From: Aureibacter tunicatorum
GTDB lineage: Bacteria > Bacteroidota > Bacteroidia > Cytophagales > Cyclobacteriaceae
Assembly: GCF_036492635.1 (NCBI RefSeq)
Contig: NZ_AP025305.1
Span: forward strand, 2,480,001-2,544,000
Length of the DNA: 64,000 nucleotides
Reading direction: 5' to 3'
Shown here piece by piece: positions 45,156 to 52,712 of the stretch. Both the position numbers and the translations under genes were made by a program. Numbering within the stretch: the first letter of the stretch is position 1; every line of letters begins with the position of its first letter. The notes under the pieces are model-generated. The model saw only the letters and a list, made by a program, of their open reading frames with translations, was not told the origin of the DNA and ran no database searches.

Positions 45156-45904
45156 AAAAATCTTTTTTAAAAATTGCGACAATTTCCTTCATAGCAATTT
45201 TCATGACAACCTTGTCTTTTGCTCAGTCTCATAAATCGTCACACCCTGAAGGGACATTGGTAGTAAAAGGAATAGGAACAGTATCAATTGCTCCGAGCAT
45301 AGCTGTATTAAGCATTGATATCATTGCTGAAAACAAAGATTATCAAGCATGTATCGAATCTTTGGATAAGAAATCCGAAAACATCAAAAGCACGCTGAAA
45401 AAAGCTGGTTTTTCTTCAAAAAGCATCAAAACCTCTGGCTTCAGCATAAACAGGGACATGAAGTACAATTCTCAACTGGGCAAATCAGAATTTATCGGTT
45501 TTAAAGCCTCGCACAAAGTTAGTATTAGAATAGACAATAATAACGATGAGATCAATAAAGCTTTCAATGCCATAGCAGGTAGTTTAACCGACGCTGGTTT
45601 TTATTTAGGTTTTGATTTAAATGAACAAGAAAAAGAGAAAGCTAAAAACGAAATCATCAAAAATGCAGTTAGTGATGCTAAACAAAAAGCGGAATTGATA
45701 GCTAATGCAAGTGGAGTGGAGCTTGATAGAATAATAGACATTAGATATGGAGAACTTAATTTGCAACCTGTTTATCCAAGCTATAAATCAAGAGCTAATG
45801 CAATGGTCATGAGCGAAGGAGCTGCCCCGTCTTTGGACTTTGACATTAATGCTTCCGACATCAAGCATCGTGACGAGATCACTATCATTTGGTCGATAAA
45901 ATAA
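45152..45904 (+). CDS. SIMPL domain protein (DUF541), exported
   Basis: A 250-residue protein with a signal peptide ending SFAQ (about residue 25), then a SIMPL/DUF541 domain. The domain opens with VVKGIGTVSIAPSIAVLSIDI and includes the helix-rich KNAVSDAKQKAELIANASGVELDRI block near the C-terminus. Family members form periplasmic multimers and are tied to stress tolerance in some bacteria; the molecular role is unknown. Translationally coupled to the TPR lipoprotein. Confidence 0.88.
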   Translation: MKKSFLKIATISFIAIFMTTLSFAQSHKSSHPEGTLVVKGIGTVSIAPSIAVLSIDIIAENKDYQACIESLDKKSENIKSTLKKAGFSSKSIKTSGFSINRDMKYNSQLGKSEFIGFKASHKVSIRIDNNNDEINKAFNAIAGSLTDAGFYLGFDLNEQEKEKAKNEIIKNAVSDAKQKAELIANASGVELDRIIDIRYGELNLQPVYPSYKSRANAMVMSEGAAPSLDFDINASDIKHRDEITIIWSIK

Positions 45905-45919
45905 ACAATCCTAACAATG

Positions 45920-45945
45920 AAAGCCACTTTATAGTGGCTTTTCTA
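45920..45945 (+). terminator. Terminator after SIMPL gene
   Basis: An AAAGCCAC / GTGGCTTT 8-bp stem and short loop with a modest T tail, at the convergent junction with the cysteine-rich gene. Confidence 0.75.
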
Positions 45946-46635
45946 ATCATGTGTGCAAATCTCCAGTGTTCTTATTTTTCTTGAACCTAAGCATACAGAA
46001 CAATCCGTGTCAATATTTTTCTCACCATGACACAAAGAACACTCTACATACCCTTTAGATTCGCAAACTCCACATTTTTGGTACAAACTGCTTCCTAATG
46101 GCCCAGTAGTTATAATTATTCCTTCTCCAGAACAAGGTGAACAATACCTCAAGCCTGTGCCTCTACAATAATAGCACGTTGAATTAATTTTGCCATCTTC
46201 ATCACAGTGAATGCATTCTGTATATTTATATCCGTAAAAATCGCATTTTGAACAGCGCCTGTTTATATTGACTTTTCGATCTATTAATTCTGCTAACTCC
46301 AAGGCCTGATCATAATAGTCTCCATTAGTGGATGTCAAGGTAAAGTACTTTTCAATTAAATTCGAAGCATTTTGATACTGTTTAAGCATATATAATGTTT
46401 CCGCAAAAAAGTAACATAAATCTCCGGGAATTACTTTTCGAGTGGCTAAAGCTTTTCTAAATAAATAATTAGCTTGTTCATAATTTCCATTGGACATTTC
46501 GACCTTAGCGTCTCTAAAATAAATCAACACCTCTTTGTCAATCTGAACTTCCTCTTCAATCTGTGCCTTCACAGGATTTACAAAAAAGAATAATGCAAAA
46601 AAAATAAACGAAATAATTCCAATCGATTTTCCCAT
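45943..46635 (-). CDS. Exported TPR protein with DnaJ-like cysteine-rich zinc-finger repeats
   Basis: A 230-residue protein with a signal peptide ending VKAQ (about residue 25) and a TPR-like helical region (30-125). The C-terminal part has repeated CxxC pairs: CSKC, CIHC, CYYC, CSPC, CGVC, CSLC, CSVC. Several have the CxxCxGxG spacing of the DnaJ zinc-finger domain. In DnaJ this domain is cytosolic; here it follows a signal peptide, which is odd for a zinc site in the oxidising periplasm. The preceding co-directional gene, a cytosolic TPR protein, lies 18 bases upstream. Confidence 0.8.
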   Translation of the reverse strand: MGKSIGIISFIFFALFFFVNPVKAQIEEEVQIDKEVLIYFRDAKVEMSNGNYEQANYLFRKALATRKVIPGDLCYFFAETLYMLKQYQNASNLIEKYFTLTSTNGDYYDQALELAELIDRKVNINRRCSKCDFYGYKYTECIHCDEDGKINSTCYYCRGTGLRYCSPCSGEGIIITTGPLGSSLYQKCGVCESKGYVECSLCHGEKNIDTDCSVCLGSRKIRTLEICTHD

Positions 46636-46653
46636 GCTTAAGCTGATAACGGA

Positions 46654-47421
46654 TTATTTGAAAATATTTTTAATAAAATCAACGAATTCTTCACGTGTTT
46701 TGGAGTCTCCCAACAAACTTTTAACTGTTCCAAGATAATGAGCAAACGTCATTTTTGGTTTCTCTTTAGGAGTTTCATTTATAACGATTTGATCTAAAAT
46801 ATCTTGCTTATCCTCCTTTTTACTAAGGTTGACTTTTTGAGTTGGTTTTTGGAGTTTATGGGATTTTTTATTCTTATTTTTTTCTAAAATATTTTCTTTT
46901 TTGATGGGCTTATCAATCTTATCCGCCTTAGCAAAACTCATTTTTGACTGCTCAATTCGGCCTAATTTTTCTTCTATCAGGCCCTTATTATTTAATGAAA
47001 TCGCATCATTTGGATCTATTTGCAGGGCTTTTTCATAATCATGCAATGCACCCTTATAATCTTTCATTCTCTCTTTAATGAAAGCTCTGGAAGAAAAGCG
47101 ATAAGGGTTTGAATCATCAATTTTAACAGCATGATTCAAGTATTTTAACGCTTCAGTATTGTTTTGAGACAAATGATAAGCAATCCCAAGTTCACAATAT
47201 AAATCAGCATTTTCTGGCTTTATCGTAATGAGAGTCTGCCAATCTTCAATAGCTTTTTCGAATTTTGATGCTTTTGTCAAAGCAACTGCGCGAAAATATA
47301 TGCAATCATAATTCTCTCCATCTTTGGAAATCATTTCATCAAAAATCTCAATAGCCTTATCAAACTTTTGACTGTTTATTAGTTCCTTCCCTTTATTGAT
47401 CTTCTCAATATCTGTCATCAA
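46654..47421 (-). CDS. Cytosolic TPR-repeat protein
   Basis: A 255-residue protein with no signal peptide. It has four or five tetratricopeptide repeats (KGKELINSQKFDKAIEIFDEM, DLYCELGIAYHLSQNN, SLNNKGLIEEKLGRIEQ) over residues 5-165, then a Lys-rich unstructured linker (about 170-215) and a C-terminal helix. It is probably a binding scaffold. It is 18 bases from the cysteine-rich TPR gene and likely forms a two-gene unit with it. Confidence 0.8.
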   Translation of the reverse strand: MMTDIEKINKGKELINSQKFDKAIEIFDEMISKDGENYDCIYFRAVALTKASKFEKAIEDWQTLITIKPENADLYCELGIAYHLSQNNTEALKYLNHAVKIDDSNPYRFSSRAFIKERMKDYKGALHDYEKALQIDPNDAISLNNKGLIEEKLGRIEQSKMSFAKADKIDKPIKKENILEKNKNKKSHKLQKPTQKVNLSKKEDKQDILDQIVINETPKEKPKMTFAHYLGTVKSLLGDSKTREEFVDFIKNIFK

Positions 47422-47549
47422 TCTAGCAATCTTATATTTCGTTTATGGCTTTACAAATCCTTCAGCTTAAGAAAATTCAAATCGAATAAAACTAAAGCTC
47501 GAACGCCAACATGCAAATATAATCAAGGGATGAGAAAAGTAATAAATAA

Positions 47550-47580
47550 AAAAAGCCTTTCTCATATGAGAAAGGCTTAG
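47550..47580 (-). terminator. Terminator after pckA
   Basis: An AGCCTTTCTC / GAGAAAGGCT 10-bp stem with a 4-base ATAT loop. Read on the minus strand it is followed by about eight T residues, 20 bases past the pckA stop. Confidence 0.9.
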
Positions 47581-47599
47581 ATCAAGTGAAATCACTAGT

Positions 47600-49195
47600 T
47601 TATGATTGCAATGCTTTTGGAGCACCACCTAGAATCTCTTCATTAGCATATTCTTTGAATTTTTCAAAATTAGCATTGAATTTATCTGCTAACTTGTTTA
47701 CTTCGTCTTGATACTTGTTCACATCAGTCCAAGTATCTCTTGGATTCAACAACTCAGAAGGAACTCCTGGGCAATCAGTAGGGAATTGGAACCCAAATTC
47801 AGGATGTTGCTCGAACTCAACATTATCAAGCTTTCCTTCCAATGCCGCAGTGATCATAGCTCTTGTGTACTTAAGCTTAGTTCTGCTTCCTGTACCGTTC
47901 AAACCAGTGTTGATCATCCATACATTCACTTCATTCTCTTCCATCTTCTTACCTAGCATCTCAGCGTACTTAGTTGGATGAAGAGGCAAGAAAGCCGCTC
48001 CAAAGCAAGCAGAGAAAGTAGGAACCGGCTCAGTTATACCCATTTCAGTACCGGCAACTTTAGAAGTGTATCCAGAAATGAAGTGGAACATCGCTTGTCC
48101 TTTGCTTAGCTTAGAAATCGCAGGAAGCGTACCAGAAGCGTCAAAAGTCAAGAAGAAAATATTTTTTGGAACGTTTCCTATTGAAGGCAACTTAGCGTTG
48201 CTGATATGATTAATAGGGTAGGATACACGAATATTTTCAGTAACTGAAGTGTTTTCGTAATCGATTTTTCTTGTTCCTTCGAAGAATCTAGTGTTTTCCT
48301 CGATAGCGCCAAATTTGATTGCATTCCAAATTTCAGGCTCTTTTTCTTCTGTCAAGTCTACTGATTTTGCATAGCAACCGCCCTCGAAATTGAATACAGT
48401 GCTTTCAGTCCATCCATGCTCGTCATCACCGATCAACGCTCTATTAGGGTCAGCAGAAAGAGTAGTCTTACCAGTACCCGACAATCCAAAGAAGATCGCA
48501 ACATCGCCATCTTTGCCTTCATTGGCAGAACAGTGCATTGACAATGTATCTCTTTCTTCAGGAAGGATGTAGTTAAGCACAGAGAAGATACCTTTTTTCA
48601 TCTCTCCAGCATAACCTGTACCGCCGATGATCAACATTCTTTTTGTCATGTTCAACAAAGCGAAGTTTCTAGCATTCAATCCTAACGCTTCATAATCATC
48701 GATTTCAAACTCAGGAATACAAATGATCGTGAAATTCGACTCGAATGTTTCTAATTCTTCTTTGCTTGGTCTGATGAACATGTTATATGTAAACTGATGT
48801 TGCCAAGCGATTGTATTGAATATTCTTACGTTTAGTCTGTAATTAGGATCCGCTCCAGCATAGCAGTCTCTTACGTAAATATCTTTATCTTCTAGATACT
48901 TGACCATTCTGTCTTGAAGAATGTCAAATGTCTCTGGAGTTGCAGGCTGGTTGATATTTCCCCACCACACGGTGTCACGTGTCTTATCATCCTCAACGAC
49001 AAACCTATTCTTAGGGGCACGACCAGTGAACTTACCAGTATCAACCATTACTGAGCCTCTGTCGGTTAACACTCCTTCTCCATTTTTAAGCACTTCTTCT
49101 GTGCACTCTGCAGGACCCAAGTTCCATTTTACTGACTTAGGCTTTATCCCCAAACCTTCGAAACCATTAGCTGATTTGATACCAAACTCTTGCAT
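47600..49195 (-). CDS. pckA: Phosphoenolpyruvate carboxykinase (ATP)
   Basis: A 531-residue ATP-type PEPCK that interconverts oxaloacetate + ATP with PEP + CO2 + ADP, the first committed step of gluconeogenesis. P-loop GLSGTGKTTLSAD lies near residues 237-249. The active-site segment FEGGCYAKSVDL and the GITEPVPTFSACFGAAFLPLHP block confirm the ATP-type family. Full length. The upstream region has a candidate promoter and a CRP/FNR-like palindrome, suggesting regulation by carbon or redox state. Confidence 0.96.
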   Translation of the reverse strand: MQEFGIKSANGFEGLGIKPKSVKWNLGPAECTEEVLKNGEGVLTDRGSVMVDTGKFTGRAPKNRFVVEDDKTRDTVWWGNINQPATPETFDILQDRMVKYLEDKDIYVRDCYAGADPNYRLNVRIFNTIAWQHQFTYNMFIRPSKEELETFESNFTIICIPEFEIDDYEALGLNARNFALLNMTKRMLIIGGTGYAGEMKKGIFSVLNYILPEERDTLSMHCSANEGKDGDVAIFFGLSGTGKTTLSADPNRALIGDDEHGWTESTVFNFEGGCYAKSVDLTEEKEPEIWNAIKFGAIEENTRFFEGTRKIDYENTSVTENIRVSYPINHISNAKLPSIGNVPKNIFFLTFDASGTLPAISKLSKGQAMFHFISGYTSKVAGTEMGITEPVPTFSACFGAAFLPLHPTKYAEMLGKKMEENEVNVWMINTGLNGTGSRTKLKYTRAMITAALEGKLDNVEFEQHPEFGFQFPTDCPGVPSELLNPRDTWTDVNKYQDEVNKLADKFNANFEKFKEYANEEILGGAPKALQS

Positions 49196-49299
49196 TTTAA
49201 ATGTATTTTAAAATTGAAAAATTTATTACGAGTTATCGACTCTAACTCCAACGACTAGCAAGAAAAAAATAAGTGAGATTTCCTTGATTTTCGTTGAAA

Positions 49300-49307
49300 C
49301 AAAATTA
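49300..49307 (-). promoter_or_regulatory. Candidate -7 box of pckA
   Basis: Reads TAATTTTG on the minus strand, an exact TAnnTTTG match, placing transcription start near 49296, about 100 bases before the pckA start. The -33 region would fall inside the palindrome at 49328-49345. Confidence 0.45.
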
Positions 49308-49327
49308 GTTCAAGAAAAAACAATATT

Positions 49328-49345
49328 TCATGATCTGCATCATGA
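49328..49345. promoter_or_regulatory. CRP/FNR-like palindromic operator upstream of pckA
   Basis: TCATGAT-CTGC-ATCATGA: 7-bp perfect arms with a 4-base centre. The inner part TGATnnnnATCA is the core spacing of FNR-type sites. Its centre lies about 40 bases before the predicted transcription start, the place a class II activator binds. The binding protein is not known. Confidence 0.45.
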
Positions 49346-49512
49346 TAGGAATTTAGTAGACTAATTCCATGAAGATTGTTTTATTAATTATAAATCGTAA
49401 ATTTTATAGGAAATTATGTGGAATGCAAAAATAAAGTGATTTTTCGACCAATAATTGGCAAATTTATAAATATAAAGGTTGCGTTTTGCGTCTATTATTT
49501 CAGCTAACGCTC

Positions 49513-49552
49513 AAAAAAAAAGAGTCGCTATGTTTTTGCGACTCTTTTTTAT
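49513..49552. terminator. Bidirectional terminator after M16 peptidase gene
   Basis: An AAAAAAGAGTCGC / GCGACTCTTTTTT 13-bp stem with a loop of about 9 bases and A/T runs on both sides. It lies about 20 bases beyond the stop of the M16 peptidase gene on the minus strand. Confidence 0.88.
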
Positions 49553-49570
49553 GAATTTTCAAGCTAAATC

Positions 49571-52540
49571 CTATTGCTTTAACGATTTGCTGTCGTACCC
49601 AAAAATGTCTTTAATAGACAACTCTTTGAAGGTTCCGAGCTCTTGCAATGAGGCGAAGTCCATTTTATCCTTAGGCCCGATAACTAAAAAATCATATTTG
49701 TTCCCCTTGATATTATTTTGAAAAAACTGATTGATATGATTCAAGTCAATATTTTTAAGCTCAGTATAGATTTTTTCATTAATATCGTAGTCAATTCCAC
49801 GTTTTTTAGCGGCCTCATACGACCAAAAAATAGCTGGTCCAACCACTCGGTTTGACTCTATGGACTTCAAAGCGGATGTTTTTGCCGCATCAAATTGAAT
49901 CTGGGCTTGTGGCATTTCATTCATTAAGCTTAGCATTGCGCTTGTAGCCTCAGGCAGTTTATCAACTTGAGTTCCTATATAAGCAATGACATAATTATGC
50001 TTTCCTTTTTCAGCAGCATTTGCATAATAACTATAGGTGCTATATGCTAAAGCTTTTGATTCTCTTATTTCTTGAAATACAACTGAAGAAAGCCCAGCTC
50101 CAAAATATTGATTGAATAGGGAAGAAGGAGCCAGAAGCTCCACATCAAACTCTTGGCCTCTGCTAAGCATAAGGATTTCTGTCTGAGCCATGTCATAGTC
50201 AACATAATAAACCATGTTCTTATCTGTTGGCATTTCATCAAACATTTTCTTGGCAGGATAAGATTTAAGATTTGTGTCAACCTTATGATATTGCTCTATT
50301 GCCTTTTTGGCCGCATTCATCGGCAATTGTCCATAATAGAATATTCTATGCTTATAAGATGTTAATGATTTGATTTTTTCTATCAACAGCTCTGGTTTCA
50401 ATGATTTCAGTTTGGATTCTGGAATATGATACTTCACAGGAGAGTCTTCTCCATACTTCGCAAACTGAGCTAAGCCAACTCTCAATATTTGACTTTTATC
50501 CAGAGTCTGGTCATACCTAGCTTTCAAAATGTCATTTACTAGATTATCATAAGCCTGTTGGTCAGGAACCACAGTCTCCAAAATTTCTTCAAAAAGCTTT
50601 ATTCCCGGTTCAAGAGACTCTTCTAAACCTGATAAAGTAACATATACACGTTCGTCTGATGAATTCACTCCGAAAGACAAGCCAAGCTTAAAGAACTCTC
50701 TTTGCAAATCTGCGGCGCTATATTTTTCGGTCCCCAGATAACTAAGATAAGTTACTGCAAGAGCCAACTCAGGGTCATTATATGCTCCCATATCCAATAT
50801 ATAATTCAAGCTGAACAATCCATTGCTTTTATTTTCAATGTAACTGAATGGAATCTCCCCATTAGTCCCTAAACTTGCTTCAGCGATTAATTTCTTATAA
50901 TCTAAAAACTCAGGTTGCAACCTACCGGCACTTATTGAATCTATATGAGCAAAAAAAGCTGACTGAGCATCTCTGTTAACTTGGATAGGAGTGATCTTTG
51001 GTTTCTGAAATTTTTCTTTTTTATTCGCACCTTGTTCTTTGTAAACAACAGCGTAGTTTTCGTTAAAATATTTATTAGCAAATTCGATTATATCATTCTT
51101 GGTTATCTTATCCAACTCATTGATATGACTTACCACATCCTCCCAATTTTGCTGTTTGATAAATGCATCAACAAAGGCGTTTCCTCTGGAACTGTTGCTT
51201 TCAGTGCTTTGCATGATTTCCAATTTGATATTTTTCACACAAGCTTCCATCAGCCAATCTTCAAACTCGCCTTTTTTGACCTTATCGATTTGTTCTTGCA
51301 TAAGCTCTTGAACTTGTTTCAAACTTTGGCCATCTCTTGGTTTGCCATACATAAAAAAGACTGAGTAATCTTTATTTATCATAGGAAAGACATATGATGT
51401 CAGCACTTTTTGCTTTTGGTTAACATTCAAATCAAGCAAGCCCGCCTGTCCATTATACAACATATATGATAGCAACTCAAGTTTCAATGCAGCTCTAGCG
51501 CTATCAGAGCCAGGCAGTCTATATCCGATTTCCACAAATGATGAGCTTGGACCTGTCAATATTGTCTCCACTGGTTTAACCATCGGCTGCTCTGGAGTAA
51601 AAGTGAATTCGGGCACTTCCTTTACGGGATAGCCTCCAAAATACTTTTCAATCAAGTCTACTGTAGCGTCAGGATCTAAATCTCCTGATAAAATGATCGC
51701 CATATTATTCGCCGCATAATATTGATCGAAGTATTCATAGATTTTTTTCATCGAAGGGTTCTTCAAATCCTCAGCAGTTCCTATAGTCGTTTGAGTTCCA
51801 TAAGGGTGATTTTTAAATAGTGATTTCATAACCGTGTAATAGGCTTGACTATTATCATTATCCAGCGAACGATTGAACTCCTCATACACTGCTTCAAGCT
51901 CTGTATGGAATAGTCGTAACACAACCTCTTTGAATCTTTCCGACTCAACTTGAAGCCATTTGTCCAATTCATTTGAAGGGATCTCATTAATATACACAGT
52001 TCTCTCCAATGAAGTATAAGCGTTGGTTCCAGAAGCTCCTAACTCCGAAATTATCTTATCATACTCATTCGTTGCCACAAATCCAGAAGCGATATAAGAT
52101 AAGCTATCAATACTTTCATATATCTTTGCTCTTTCTTGTTTATCTGTCGTTGACCTTCTTTCCTCATACAAGTTTTCTATTTTATCCAGATATGGCTTTT
52201 CATCTTTCCAATCCAAAGCCCCGATTTTTGATGTGCCTTTGAAAAGCATATGCTCCAGGTAATGAGCCAAGCCTGTAGCATCGGAAGGATCCTGTTTACT
52301 CCCTGTATTTACAGCAATATACGTTTGAATTCTGGGCTCCTTTTTGTTGACTGACAAGTAAACTTTCAATCCATTGTCCAGCTTGTATATCAATGCTCCA
52401 TAAGGATCATTGTCCACAGTTTTAAAATTGTGCTTATATTCATTATCTGTCTCATTAGAATTGGATTTGCAGCCATAAAAGCATAAAATGAGCAGAAGTA
52501 TGGTAAAATTCCACCACTTTGTTCGGTTTTTAGATATCAT
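49571..52540 (-). CDS. M16 family (pitrilysin-like) peptidase lipoprotein
   Basis: A 989-residue zinc peptidase of the pitrilysin/insulinase type. A lipoprotein signal ends FYGC (Cys 24). The inverted zinc motif HYLEH is at residues 93-97, with a downstream ELEAVYEEF helix giving the third ligand Glu. Two N-type and two C-type M16 domains fill the length, so both halves of the clamshell are in one chain; only the first has the HxxEH motif, as usual. Expected to face the periplasm and degrade peptides. Divergent from the DUF5686 gene. Confidence 0.92.
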   Translation of the reverse strand: MISKNRTKWWNFTILLLILCFYGCKSNSNETDNEYKHNFKTVDNDPYGALIYKLDNGLKVYLSVNKKEPRIQTYIAVNTGSKQDPSDATGLAHYLEHMLFKGTSKIGALDWKDEKPYLDKIENLYEERRSTTDKQERAKIYESIDSLSYIASGFVATNEYDKIISELGASGTNAYTSLERTVYINEIPSNELDKWLQVESERFKEVVLRLFHTELEAVYEEFNRSLDNDNSQAYYTVMKSLFKNHPYGTQTTIGTAEDLKNPSMKKIYEYFDQYYAANNMAIILSGDLDPDATVDLIEKYFGGYPVKEVPEFTFTPEQPMVKPVETILTGPSSSFVEIGYRLPGSDSARAALKLELLSYMLYNGQAGLLDLNVNQKQKVLTSYVFPMINKDYSVFFMYGKPRDGQSLKQVQELMQEQIDKVKKGEFEDWLMEACVKNIKLEIMQSTESNSSRGNAFVDAFIKQQNWEDVVSHINELDKITKNDIIEFANKYFNENYAVVYKEQGANKKEKFQKPKITPIQVNRDAQSAFFAHIDSISAGRLQPEFLDYKKLIAEASLGTNGEIPFSYIENKSNGLFSLNYILDMGAYNDPELALAVTYLSYLGTEKYSAADLQREFFKLGLSFGVNSSDERVYVTLSGLEESLEPGIKLFEEILETVVPDQQAYDNLVNDILKARYDQTLDKSQILRVGLAQFAKYGEDSPVKYHIPESKLKSLKPELLIEKIKSLTSYKHRIFYYGQLPMNAAKKAIEQYHKVDTNLKSYPAKKMFDEMPTDKNMVYYVDYDMAQTEILMLSRGQEFDVELLAPSSLFNQYFGAGLSSVVFQEIRESKALAYSTYSYYANAAEKGKHNYVIAYIGTQVDKLPEATSAMLSLMNEMPQAQIQFDAAKTSALKSIESNRVVGPAIFWSYEAAKKRGIDYDINEKIYTELKNIDLNHINQFFQNNIKGNKYDFLVIGPKDKMDFASLQELGTFKELSIKDIFGYDSKSLKQ

Positions 52541-52712
52541 GTCATAAAAATTATTAGGTTAATAAAAGTTTGTGCTTTGAAATAACACATACAATTATAT
52601 ATTTTGCTTAAATTATTGCCTTGGATTGTTTATAGCAAGAATTATGCTTAGATAAATCTATACAGAAAGAGGTTTATAAAATGTTACTTTTATTAAAATG
52701 GAGTCCTAAAAC

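Larger units (their letters stand above)
49196..49512. other. Upstream region of pckA
   Basis: About 315 bases with no ORF or tRNA. Its contents are a pckA -7 box (49300-49307), the CRP/FNR-like palindrome (49328-49345) and otherwise plain AT-rich sequence up to the M16 peptidase terminator. The predicted pckA leader is about 100 bases. Confidence 0.5.
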
